Assembly (NCBI GenBank): GCA_018401705.1
Contig: JAGYKL010000004.1
Location: forward strand, 101,810-165,809
Length of the DNA: 64,000 nt
Direction of reading: 5' to 3'
Source of the DNA: Bacteroidia bacterium
Lineage (GTDB): Bacteria > Bacteroidota > Bacteroidia > M30B66
Both the position numbers and the translations under genes were made by a program. Below the pieces are notes generated by a model. That model searched no databases. It worked only from the letters and a program-made list of their open reading frames with translations, and was not told the origin of the DNA. Shown here piece by piece: positions 1-8,476 of the stretch. The stretch's first letter is position 1. Each line of letters opens with the position of its first letter.

Positions 1-1368
1 CCATTTTTCTTTTCTCTCAAGAGAAGAATGTTCTGGGTTTGTATAAATCCAATGCTGAAAAGCATCAATCTGCGCAATCCAAGGCAGGATAGTCAATATC
101 TTCTCAAGTTGATACTTCTTAGCTCTTTCAAGATCCTCTTTTTGAGGAAAGAAAACCTCCCAATATTCCATAGAAATTAATTCCATAGCCATTGATGCTA
201 CCTCTGCAATTTCAGAGGGAGTTTCTTTGAATCCATTTAACTCAAGGTCTTTACTTAGCCAGGAGTGAATAGCGTGGCCTCCCTCATGCATCATAGTAAC
301 CATATCTCTAATTGAGCCAGTTGCATGCATGAAAATAAATGGAAGAGAAGATTTATGTAGAGGATAATTGTATCCGCCAGGAGCTTTGCCAATACGAGAA
401 TCAAGATCAAGATGCCCCCTTTCTTTCATCATATCAATAACATCCCCATATTCAGCTTTAACACACCTAAACGTATCGATTGTTTTCTCGATAAGTTCAT
501 TAGAATCTTTAAAAGGAGCTAGCGGAGGCTTGTTATCTGTATCCACCTCTGTATCCCATGGATATAGAGATTCAAATCCTAGTTTACGAAGACGCTCAGC
601 ATCATATTTATCTAAAAGAGGAACAATCAATTTTTGAATAGAATCATGAAACGTTTCGCATTCCTTTACATTATAATCGAAGCGTCCAAGACTTTCGAAC
701 ATATAATCTCTGAAATTTTCAAAACCCGCATTCAATGCGATTTGATGTCTCAATTTGAGCATCTTGTCAAATAGAGAATCGAGCAACCCTCTATCTTCTG
801 CTCTTCTATAATTAATTTTTTCGTAAACAACTTTACGGAGTTCTCTGTCTTTCGACTTAAGTAAGTTTGCAGCCTTTTGAAATGTCATAGTTTCACCATT
901 AATTTCAATAGACATTTGACCTGTTATTCTGCCATATTCGTTAGAAAGAAGCTGAAGCTCAGTAAATAAAGGGACATTTTCTTTCCGGAATAACTTCACT
1001 TCGCTATTAATTCCTCTCAGATAAACAAAATAAGCACTCCCTTTAAGCTCCTTTAAATATTCACTTGAAAGAAGTTTTCTGTTAAGTATATCCTTGTATT
1101 CAGAAAGTTGAGGCTCGATTTCATTAATGAAAAACTCAAGATCCTCTCTGAATTTTTCATTATTCGTCTCAGTTGTCTGTCTAATATATCTCCAGCCTAA
1201 GTCTTCTTGAAGAATGCCTTCTAGTTCACTTTTATCTTTAAGCCAGCATTTTAAATCCTCAACAGTCTGAATTTCTCTGTTTTCAAGATTCTCAAAATAT
1301 GGCTGAATATTTTGCCATGTTAAAGGAGCTAAATCACCCTCTATAAAACTCTTCTCCAGTTCTAGCAT
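1..1368 (-). CDS. M3 family oligoendopeptidase F-like metallopeptidase (C-terminus cut off by window edge)
   Basis: Reading the minus strand from an ATG at 1368 gives 456 uninterrupted codons that run off the left edge. Residues 361-365 are HEGGH, the HExxH zinc site of M3 (thimet/PepF) peptidases, followed by a helix with NGFKETPSEIAEVASMAMEL. There EIAEVAS matches the family's downstream glutamate zinc-ligand motif. No signal peptide is visible, so it is probably a cytoplasmic oligopeptide-degrading enzyme. PepF-type proteins are usually about 560-600 residues, so roughly 100 residues are missing. It starts 9 bases after the DUF5606 gene's stop and is probably co-transcribed with it from the promoter at 1939-1968. 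Confidence 0.88.
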   Translation of the reverse strand, partial: MLELEKSFIEGDLAPLTWQNIQPYFENLENREIQTVEDLKCWLKDKSELEGILQEDLGWRYIRQTTETNNEKFREDLEFFINEIEPQLSEYKDILNRKLLSSEYLKELKGSAYFVYLRGINSEVKLFRKENVPLFTELQLLSNEYGRITGQMSIEINGETMTFQKAANLLKSKDRELRKVVYEKINYRRAEDRGLLDSLFDKMLKLRHQIALNAGFENFRDYMFESLGRFDYNVKECETFHDSIQKLIVPLLDKYDAERLRKLGFESLYPWDTEVDTDNKPPLAPFKDSNELIEKTIDTFRCVKAEYGDVIDMMKERGHLDLDSRIGKAPGGYNYPLHKSSLPFIFMHATGSIRDMVTMMHEGGHAIHSWLSKDLELNGFKETPSEIAEVASMAMELISMEYWEVFFPQKEDLERAKKYQLEKILTILPWIAQIDAFQHWIYTNPEHSSLERKEKW

Positions 1369-1377
1369 TCTGAAATT

Positions 1378-1920
1378 TTAACCTCCAGTCTTTCTAACAG
1401 TTGTAGTTTTCGCCATTCCCTTAGAACTAGCTTTTGCAGTAGTATTTTTAGGAGCAGCTTTAGCTTTAGGAGCAGTCTTAGGTTTGGTTACTTTTTCAGA
1501 TACAGCTGTTCCTGCTTCTTCAGCAGATTTATCTTCGTCTTTAGCTTCTAACATCCCTTTCGATTCAAGGATTTGATACCAAGTGAAGACTTTTTTCATG
1601 TCACTATTGTACACACGAGAATCATCGAAGTTGGGAACAAATTCGGCAAACGCGTTTGCGATTTCAGCACTTGTTGCATTTGGACCCGGCAAAGATGCCT
1701 GATTGCCAGTTTTTATTCCAGCAAATACCTCTTTCAGAGGGATGTCATCTTGTAAGCCATAAATACTTATGTCTTCTAAGGCACTAATTTTATGCGAAGC
1801 AAATACCGGCAGTCGTTTGCCATCAAGTAAACTCTCAATCATCAAACCATTGCGAGTTTGAGTAACTACTTTGAACAGACCGCCCATTCCGGAAACAGAG
1901 ATTATTCCAGTTAAATCCAT
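1378..1920 (-). CDS. DUF5606 domain-containing protein
   Basis: 180 residues. The N-terminal 120 residues (MDLTGIISVSGMGGLFKVV..., then DGKRLPVFASHKISALEDI) match my memory of the Bacteroidota-restricted DUF5606 family, whose function is unknown. Residues about 125-180 form a low-complexity tail rich in Lys, Ala and Thr (PKAKAAPKNTTAKASSKG), typical of nucleic-acid-contacting or disordered tails. There is no signal peptide, so it should be cytoplasmic. It is the first gene of a likely two-gene unit with the M3 peptidase. The family call is by recognition of the N-terminal signature only. Confidence 0.75.
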   Translation of the reverse strand: MDLTGIISVSGMGGLFKVVTQTRNGLMIESLLDGKRLPVFASHKISALEDISIYGLQDDIPLKEVFAGIKTGNQASLPGPNATSAEIANAFAEFVPNFDDSRVYNSDMKKVFTWYQILESKGMLEAKDEDKSAEEAGTAVSEKVTKPKTAPKAKAAPKNTTAKASSKGMAKTTTVRKTGG

Positions 1921-1938
1921 AAATCATTTAATTTGATG

Positions 1939-1968
1939 CAAACGTAATTTAATTCTTCCTTTTCTCAA
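1939..1968 (-). promoter_or_regulatory. Bacteroidota-type promoter of the DUF5606-pepF unit
   Basis: On the minus strand TTG (1966-1968) is followed by 19 bases and TACGTTTG (1939-1946), a full match to the Bacteroidota sigma-A form TTG-N17..23-TAnnTTTG. The ATG lies 18 bases downstream of the box. The site sits in the 55-base gap behind the subtilase gene, so the DUF5606 gene should be transcribed independently of it. Confidence 0.6.
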
Positions 1969-1975
1969 TCAATTC

Positions 1976-4747
1976 TTAATTGTTTCCTGACGTAATCATC
2001 AGTTTTTTTACTTCCATTTTTTGCTTGCCTTGTAGCTTTATAAAGTAGATGCCAGAATCTAAAGTTCTAGGTAAAGTTATATCTATATTCTTATCTACCA
2101 TCTTGCCCGAGACAATTGTCTTTCCAGTAATGTCAAGAACAGTGAAATCGCATTCCATTCCGGATGTGCTTGACAATCTGAATTTTCCTGAACTTGGATT
2201 TGGGAATACATCGAATTCAGGTTTTTTGTCAAGTTCAGAATTCACATTGAGCGGTAAAGCAATCGTATTATAAAAATTTCTAGCATCAACAGCTTGATTA
2301 AAAAGATCATTCTGTGCTTTTGCTAAATGAAAAGCGAAGGCTATTCTTACTTGTTCATTCGCATTTATTGGGATAGGTCCAGCAGAAGTAACTGTTATTA
2401 TATCAGTGCCTTCTCCATCTATTCCAGCCTCAGGCAGTGGATTACTCATTGAAAAATACTTCTCATCAATTGAAAATCCATCACTCAGATTCAATCCGCC
2501 ACTTCCTCCGGGGATATTTTCTATCGCATGAACAATAATTGGATGATTTTCTAGTAATTGTACTCCAGCAAACACAGAATCATTTAAGTGCTCATAAACA
2601 TAACTTAGCTTCAAGGAATTCATATATGCAGCTTTGTTTTTACTGTAATCACCCAAATCCCAATCAGTAAAGATTCCTATGTAGCATGAGTCTAAATCAT
2701 TTAAAGATTCATTTATTATTTCATATTCAACTATAAAAAAACCTCTATTGGGGTCAATGCTATCAGCAATTACGCGTTGCTTAACTCTTAGCGGGGCTTC
2801 AGCTAAGAGACTTTGCATACTTGCTCTAAATTGAATCGTATGGTTTTCAAAAGGAGGTACCCTCATGAATCTTTCACTAGCCTCCCAATTATTTGCATTT
2901 CCCGCATTTCCACGAATGCCATTAACTACAACATTTCTCTCTGTGCTTACCATTAAACCTCCTTCAAAAAGCAGGTTCGATTCATCAATAAATTTGATAC
3001 CATATCCTCGAAGGTATTGATCGCCAGTTGGTCCTATCTGACCGCTAGCTCCAACACTTGCCAATACATTATTATGATGCAGATTTATAAATGAAGCATT
3101 TATTTTCAATGGAAATGTTTGCATAATTTCATTTTCATCTGCTTCAATATTTATTCTTAATCGAGCAATCTCATTAAATGAAGAAGCATTTAGAATTAGA
3201 ACTTTAAATGGGTCGGTTGAAAAATCTATGGATTGTAAATTTGACATTGGCCCTAAACTTCTTTCAGGATTGAGAACCAACAAATTATCAGTCAAGCTTT
3301 CGGCAGTAACTTGTACATTATTGGCAGAATTTAAGTAATTAATGAAAGTTCCACTTAGGAATAAAGTATCTCCAGGAAGAAATAATTGATCGGCATTGTC
3401 GGTAATTGACGGTTCAATAATAACTACAGCCGGATGTGATGTTTCCGATAAAGCTCTGAAGAGATTAACTCTCCCGCTTCCCATTTTATTGAGCCACAGA
3501 GAATTTTCATCCAGATTATCCACGGCGTCTGCCGTTGTTTTTAATTGAAAAAGAATTTGTTGAGCGCTTCTTTCAGGAAAGGCAGACCTTAAAATTGCTG
3601 CACATCCCGCGGTTAGCGGAGAAGACATAGATGTGCCTCCGCTTCTTTGGTATTCGCCATTAGTCCACGTGCTCAATATCAAATCTCCTGGAGCAAAGAT
3701 GTCAAGCCTGTCCCCAAAATTTGAAAAATCTGCTTTTAAATCCTGATTATTTGTTGCTCCTACAGAAACTGCATAGGGATAAGAAGCTGGATAAAAAAGC
3801 CTTTCATTATTATCATTTCCAGCTCCGCAAAATACTAAACGATCTAGGTTAACACTCACATATCTAAGTATTTCCTCATTAATTGCGCTATATTGATAAC
3901 CTCCCCAAGAGCAGTTAATCACTTTACATCCGTGTTCTGCAGCATAAACCAAACCTTCATAAGCTCCCGATAAAAGGCCTTCATTATTCATTATCTTGAT
4001 TGGAATGAACCTGCAATTAAAGCCACTACCCGCAATCCCCGACTGATTGTCTGTTTTAGCTGAAGATATTCCGCTGATGTGCTGTCCATGAGGATTTCCC
4101 GGTGTAGAAGGGTCGTTGTCATTATCACCTGTGTCCCAGCCATAATAATTGTCAATATATCCATCTGAATCATCATCAACACCGTTTACAGGGTCACCAT
4201 AATTTATTGCTATGTTTGGAAAAATATCAGGATGAAAAATTTCCACACCTGTATCTGTAATTCCAATCACTGTGTTTGTATCGCCTCTATGAAGATCCCA
4301 ACCTGAAAAAGCTTGTATTCGACTTAAAGCATATTGAACTTCAATACTATCATCTGAAGGGACATATAAAAGCTTGGGCAAGTAATGCGGCTCAGCTATC
4401 TCAATTGCGCCACTAAGATTAAGTTTAGAAACTAATGCTGGGATATTTGTTTCAACAGGAAGTGTAATTGTATAAAGTCCTGATATATCTGCAAGAATTT
4501 CTCCTCTTTTATTTTTCCCCTCTCGGGGGATTTCTGAATGAGGGAATCTCTTTAAAATCGATTCATAATTGAATGATTGCAAAATTTGAAGTAATTCATA
4601 GTTTGCTTCAGGGCTTGCACCCTGAGGAAGTTTAATTTGCACAACCCCAGGCAAATACGCATCTTCAAATAAAATTGACTTATCTGCTAGCTGTGCTAAT
4701 ACAAACATCGGCGTCAGAAGCAACAAAAACATGATTAATCCCCTCAT
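1976..4747 (-). CDS. Secreted S8 subtilisin-like serine protease with T9SS sorting domain
   Basis: 923 residues. A signal peptide (MRGLIMFLLLLTPMFVLAQ) is followed by a propeptide of about 120 residues. The S8 catalytic domain carries Asp165 (ITDTGV), His220 (PHGQH) and Ser373 (GTSMSS), with the oxyanion Asn311 in GAGND. An Asp-rich loop after Asp165 (VDDDSDGYID) looks like a calcium site. The long middle region is beta-rich. The last 80 residues (FDVFPNPSSGKF... SGIYFIKL ... KKLMI) are a type A T9SS sorting domain, so the enzyme is exported across the outer membrane and surface-attached or released. All catalytic residues are present. It is divergent from the XRE/S24 regulator gene across 114 bases. 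Confidence 0.93.
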   Translation of the reverse strand: MRGLIMFLLLLTPMFVLAQLADKSILFEDAYLPGVVQIKLPQGASPEANYELLQILQSFNYESILKRFPHSEIPREGKNKRGEILADISGLYTITLPVETNIPALVSKLNLSGAIEIAEPHYLPKLLYVPSDDSIEVQYALSRIQAFSGWDLHRGDTNTVIGITDTGVEIFHPDIFPNIAINYGDPVNGVDDDSDGYIDNYYGWDTGDNDNDPSTPGNPHGQHISGISSAKTDNQSGIAGSGFNCRFIPIKIMNNEGLLSGAYEGLVYAAEHGCKVINCSWGGYQYSAINEEILRYVSVNLDRLVFCGAGNDNNERLFYPASYPYAVSVGATNNQDLKADFSNFGDRLDIFAPGDLILSTWTNGEYQRSGGTSMSSPLTAGCAAILRSAFPERSAQQILFQLKTTADAVDNLDENSLWLNKMGSGRVNLFRALSETSHPAVVIIEPSITDNADQLFLPGDTLFLSGTFINYLNSANNVQVTAESLTDNLLVLNPERSLGPMSNLQSIDFSTDPFKVLILNASSFNEIARLRINIEADENEIMQTFPLKINASFINLHHNNVLASVGASGQIGPTGDQYLRGYGIKFIDESNLLFEGGLMVSTERNVVVNGIRGNAGNANNWEASERFMRVPPFENHTIQFRASMQSLLAEAPLRVKQRVIADSIDPNRGFFIVEYEIINESLNDLDSCYIGIFTDWDLGDYSKNKAAYMNSLKLSYVYEHLNDSVFAGVQLLENHPIIVHAIENIPGGSGGLNLSDGFSIDEKYFSMSNPLPEAGIDGEGTDIITVTSAGPIPINANEQVRIAFAFHLAKAQNDLFNQAVDARNFYNTIALPLNVNSELDKKPEFDVFPNPSSGKFRLSSTSGMECDFTVLDITGKTIVSGKMVDKNIDITLPRTLDSGIYFIKLQGKQKMEVKKLMITSGNN

Positions 4748-4815
4748 TATTCTACGAATATCGAATAAAATCTAAACATTAAGCCCTTAGAAAAGTTTCG
4801 ATTGTATAAAATTTA

Positions 4816-4847
4816 TTGACGGAAATCCGGACATTCTTGTATTTTTG
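4816..4847 (+). promoter_or_regulatory. Promoter of the XRE/S24 regulator with embedded palindrome
   Basis: TTG at 4816-4818, a 21-base spacer and TATTTTTG at 4840-4847 match the Bacteroidota promoter consensus in full. The spacer holds CGGAAATCCG (4820-4829), an inverted repeat of CGGA/TCCG, which is a natural place for autorepression by the encoded HTH protein. The ATG at 4862 leaves a leader of only about 8-10 bases. Confidence 0.6.
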
Positions 4848-4861
4848 ACAAAAAACATGGC

Positions 4862-5665
4862 ATGATAGCTCAGAATTTGAAGTTTTTAAGGAAGAAATCA
4901 GGCAAGTCACAAGAAGATGTTGCTAATTCATTAGATATTAAAAGAACCACTCTGAGTGGATATGAGAATGGTTCTGCCGAGCCAAATTCTGAAAATCTAA
5001 TTCGTTTGTGCGATTACTATTCGGTTAGCTTAGACGACTTGTTGAGGATTGACATTGCTCAAAAGCCTCATGAAGAGTGGGGTAATAATGGGAAAATTAA
5101 TGTAAGAGAATTAAGTGGTGAAAATCTTAGGGTTATTGCTACTACTGTTAACTCTGAAAATTTAGATAATATCGAACTTGTTCCAATTCAGGCGAGAGCT
5201 GGTTACACCAGCGGATATGCTGACCCTGACTATATTCGTGTTTTGCCAACGTTTCAGCTACCTTTTTTAAGCTCAAGCAAGAAATACAGAACCTTTCCAA
5301 TTGTTGGCGATTCTATGCCTCCTGTAGCTGAAGGCTCTTGGGTTACCGGAGAGTATTTACAAAACTGGAATTTTATTAAGGATGGTCACCCATATATTTT
5401 GGTAACTAAAGATGAAGGGATTGTTTTCAAAACTCTTTACAATCAGCTGGAAGAGAACGGTACATATTTACTTTGTTCAACAAATCCGGCGTACGAACCG
5501 TACGAGATAGCTGTAGGTAATATTCTAGAGATTTGGAAATTTACACATTACATCAGCTCAGAAATGCCAGAGCCTAATCTTGAAAGGAATGAAATATCCA
5601 GCACTGTTCTTCAATGGCAGCGTGATGTGCAAAGACTAAAGAATACACTAAAAGATAAAGCATAA
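4862..5665 (+). CDS. XRE family HTH regulator with LexA/S24-like C-terminal domain
   Basis: 267 residues. Residues 1-65 are an XRE/cI-type helix-turn-helix (LRKKSGKSQEDVANSLDIKR... GYENGSAEP). Residues about 105-230 are an S24/LexA-type domain with an Ala113-Gly114 pair in QARAGYTSGY, a serine in PIVGDSM (Ser151) and a lysine in VFKTLY (Lys190). Together these are the residues expected for an autocleaving repressor. An upstream ATG at 4857 hits a stop after one codon, so 4862 is the start. It is monocistronic, with its own promoter and a shared terminator. Targets are unknown; itself and the divergent subtilase are candidates. Confidence 0.88.
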   Translation: MIAQNLKFLRKKSGKSQEDVANSLDIKRTTLSGYENGSAEPNSENLIRLCDYYSVSLDDLLRIDIAQKPHEEWGNNGKINVRELSGENLRVIATTVNSENLDNIELVPIQARAGYTSGYADPDYIRVLPTFQLPFLSSSKKYRTFPIVGDSMPPVAEGSWVTGEYLQNWNFIKDGHPYILVTKDEGIVFKTLYNQLEENGTYLLCSTNPAYEPYEIAVGNILEIWKFTHYISSEMPEPNLERNEISSTVLQWQRDVQRLKNTLKDKA

Positions 5666-5670
5666 AAAAA

Positions 5671-5695
5671 GGGCGGTTTGAATCTCAAACCGCCC
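5671..5695. terminator. Bidirectional intrinsic terminator
   Basis: A perfect 10-bp stem, GGGCGGTTTG (5671-5680) with CAAACCGCCC (5686-5695) and a 5-base loop, is flanked by A-run and T-run. It can therefore end both the regulator gene (plus) and the nuclease operon (minus). Confidence 0.9.
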
Positions 5696-5711
5696 TTTTT
5701 TATTTTATTAA

Positions 5712-8006
5712 TTACTTAGTAATTACAAGAGGAGTAGAGGCAAAGCTGGTTTGTCCAATAAGATTTACCATATACATTCCTGCTGAAAGTTTACTATCAG
5801 AATAATCAAGAATAACAACCTCACTACTTGCATTAACTACACGGCTTTCTACAATCTTACCGCTTAAATCAGTAATGTTTAGAGTAATTGCTTCTCCAGT
5901 TCCTTTGAAACTCAATCTAAAAGTTCCATTACTTGGATTAGGATATGCAAGTAAATGCATGTTCTCAATTTCATTAACTGACGTTGTATAGCAAGGATTA
6001 GCGGGAGTATCAATCTTAGTCATGTTATTGAAGTCGATATAACATGCGTAATCAATTTGGTCTACAAATGGGTTTCTGTTTGATTGCAAAGAATCAAGAA
6101 AGTCATTTCTAGAATGATCAAAATTATCTGGAGGGTACATGAAATGCCACTTCTTTACAACATTCTGATCTTGTCCATATGAAATCTGAACCCCACTGCA
6201 TGTTAAACCAATTGGTTGTTCAAAATCGAAGGTCGCAAGTCCATCATTATAACAAGTTGCCATGTACATCATGGCTCTTGCGGCTCTTCCTTTATGGCTG
6301 TCACGTGGTTCATAAACACGATTTCCATTAATATCAATTCCTAATTTCCCTTCAAGAAACTCAGTTTCAACAGTTTCAACTTCTCCTAATGGATAATTAC
6401 AACGTAAATCATTCACATTACTTTGACGAGCAGGGTAAAGATTATGCTGATCATTAAATTCTGGTTGTTCAGGATCATCAGCAGGGAAACTAGGCATCCA
6501 AGAGTGTGGGAAAGTATGTTCACGACTATAACCTAAAGCGCTCCAATCAAATGGGTCATTAAATAATCTGGTCTCACCACTATAAACGCAATTAATTACT
6601 CTTGAAAAACTATTTGGACCTACAGTTGCAAAAGTATCTCGTGCAAGAAATAAGTTAACCATTGTATTGGTGTAATTGCTGTAGAAGATAGATGTATGCG
6701 GATTAATTAATGCCTTTAAATCAGTAACGAATGTTTCGTCGTCAACAGAAATTCCATCGTATTCATTAGCACTAACCATAGTTTCAGGCGAGTTTACCAC
6801 ATTGTCATTAATGTTATTTAAATAGTTGGTGAATTCTCCAGCTCCGAAGTATGGGAAAATAGCAAAATGGTATTCTGTTCCAGCTTCAACATATCTTGTA
6901 TTAACAGAAAACAAATCTCCCGTTGGTCTACCTGCAAACATAACCTTAGCGTTGCCAATAGTCATTCCTCTTGAGTAGGTTAAACCATCTTCTGGCGAAG
7001 TTGAAACAGGAGCTCCAACACTTCTTAATAATACATAACCTCCAAGAATATCATCTGATAAAACTCCGCTACCACTAACTCCAATAACAGTTCTGTAAGA
7101 TTTATTAATCGTTGCAGGCAGATTCGTTATTTCAGCAGTTGGCTCTGTTGCAAATGAGCCTTCAACCGCATACAGTGAAAACTCATAGTTTTCGTTATTC
7201 AAATCATTGCTTGCAATAGACATTTGAGCAGTGTATGATCCATTACCGTTATCAGCTGCAAAAGTTATCATTATCTCAGTTGATTCTCCGGGCAAAACAT
7301 CAAATGGGAAAACAATTGAAGGGCTGTCAAAAACGCCAGCATTTGCTCCCGAAAAATCAAGCCCTGTAACTGTTAGTGTTTCTTCAGTTCCAACATTTGT
7401 GATTGTAAATGTTCTGGTTTCTGAATTAAATGGAGGTGCTATTGTATTTGCCAAAACCGGATTGCCTGTTTCTGTATCAAAAACGCTAATTGTTGCAGCT
7501 GTAATAACGGCTGAAGCAACAGAAATTTCATCTACTTTCAGATTAGAGCCAGAGACTTTATCTACGTAATAAAAGCGTACATATCTACTAGCTGGATCAG
7601 CAAGAGTGATGTTCTCATTAAGACAAGGTATTGAACCAACAGGAAGTTCTCCATCAAGGTAAGTAACTACATTGGTCCAAACAATTCCATCAATTGATTC
7701 ATCTACAGTGAAAGTTCCTTCCCAAGGAGATCCTGTTGTGGAACCTCCAATTTGATAGTTTATTTCACCCGGTTGCTGACCGAAGAAAATTACTAGACTT
7801 TCTCCGTCGGCATCAAATCTCAAAGACGAAACTCCATCACAAGAAGCAGCTGCGGAGTAATTAGTGTTTCCTCCGCTGATATTATCAAAAGTCCATCCAG
7901 TAGGCGGATTTCCATCACTGCAGTCCCATGATGTAGGAACAGGACTTTGTGAAAATGCGCTGAATGCGAAGGCAATCAGTGCTGTTATTAAAAACGATTT
8001 TTTCAT
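5712..8006 (-). CDS. Secreted endonuclease I family nuclease with T9SS sorting domain
   Basis: 764 residues. A signal peptide (MKKSFLITALIAFAFSAFSQ) leads into a jelly-roll/adhesion-like region (about 25-170) and an Ig-like choice-of-anchor segment (about 175-290). The endonuclease I (EndA/NucM) catalytic region is at about 400-660, with SREHTFPHSW near residue 495 followed by DQHNLYPARQSNVNDLR and NYPLGEV. These correspond to the HxxPxSW and D.HxL.P..xxxN..R motifs of the family. The C-terminal 75 residues (LLAYPNPSNGTFRLSF... GMYMVNL) are a T9SS type A sorting domain. It is the last gene of the operon starting at 12300, 15 bases after the lipoprotein gene. Its likely role is degrading extracellular DNA or RNA at the cell surface. 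Confidence 0.9.
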   Translation of the reverse strand: MKKSFLITALIAFAFSAFSQSPVPTSWDCSDGNPPTGWTFDNISGGNTNYSAAASCDGVSSLRFDADGESLVIFFGQQPGEINYQIGGSTTGSPWEGTFTVDESIDGIVWTNVVTYLDGELPVGSIPCLNENITLADPASRYVRFYYVDKVSGSNLKVDEISVASAVITAATISVFDTETGNPVLANTIAPPFNSETRTFTITNVGTEETLTVTGLDFSGANAGVFDSPSIVFPFDVLPGESTEIMITFAADNGNGSYTAQMSIASNDLNNENYEFSLYAVEGSFATEPTAEITNLPATINKSYRTVIGVSGSGVLSDDILGGYVLLRSVGAPVSTSPEDGLTYSRGMTIGNAKVMFAGRPTGDLFSVNTRYVEAGTEYHFAIFPYFGAGEFTNYLNNINDNVVNSPETMVSANEYDGISVDDETFVTDLKALINPHTSIFYSNYTNTMVNLFLARDTFATVGPNSFSRVINCVYSGETRLFNDPFDWSALGYSREHTFPHSWMPSFPADDPEQPEFNDQHNLYPARQSNVNDLRCNYPLGEVETVETEFLEGKLGIDINGNRVYEPRDSHKGRAARAMMYMATCYNDGLATFDFEQPIGLTCSGVQISYGQDQNVVKKWHFMYPPDNFDHSRNDFLDSLQSNRNPFVDQIDYACYIDFNNMTKIDTPANPCYTTSVNEIENMHLLAYPNPSNGTFRLSFKGTGEAITLNITDLSGKIVESRVVNASSEVVILDYSDSKLSAGMYMVNLIGQTSFASTPLVITK

Positions 8007-8021
8007 TTATGTAGTTGTTGA

Positions 8022-8474
8022 TTATTGTTTAGTTGCTCTTAAAAATCCTTGAGTACTGTCTCTAAACGTTTCAACTCTGTCGAGTTGTAACATATTTTCA
8101 TCAAGTTGATTGATGTTGAATCGCTGTCTTAAGAACCTTACAACAAACAGATTTGTGCCTGTTGTAGCTTTCACATTTGTAACAGCAAGTTCTTCGTTTT
8201 TTATATCGAAACGGAAAGTGTCTCTAAGGTCTGTTTTACTTGAATCAGAATAATCAAGATGATAAACACCCTTGCAAGTGGCGGTATAAGCTTGCTCACA
8301 ATTGAAAAATTCAATTTGATGAATGTCAGCTCCAATTTCAACACTTGCTCCATTAGCCCATTCGAGGTCAGTGATGTTCCAAGTGCCAGCTAACTTATCT
8401 GCAAGTTTTTGCTCTTTATAGCAGCCTGTAAATAGCAGGATACTAAGAATGGAAATGCTTATATACTTTATCAT
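8022..8474 (-). CDS. Small lipoprotein, lipocalin-like
   Basis: 150 residues. The N-terminus ends in the lipobox LFTGC (Cys18), so it should be acylated and anchored in a membrane. After it, LADKLAGTWNITDLEWANG resembles the start of lipocalin-like domains of Bacteroidota lipoproteins, and the rest is predicted to be beta-rich. It lies 2 bases after the TonB receptor stop and 15 bases before the nuclease gene. By position it could be a surface or periplasmic accessory of the receptor. The substrate is unknown. Confidence 0.72.
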   Translation of the reverse strand: MIKYISISILSILLFTGCYKEQKLADKLAGTWNITDLEWANGASVEIGADIHQIEFFNCEQAYTATCKGVYHLDYSDSSKTDLRDTFRFDIKNEELAVTNVKATTGTNLFVVRFLRQRFNINQLDENMLQLDRVETFRDSTQGFLRATKQ

Positions 8475-8476
8475 GA

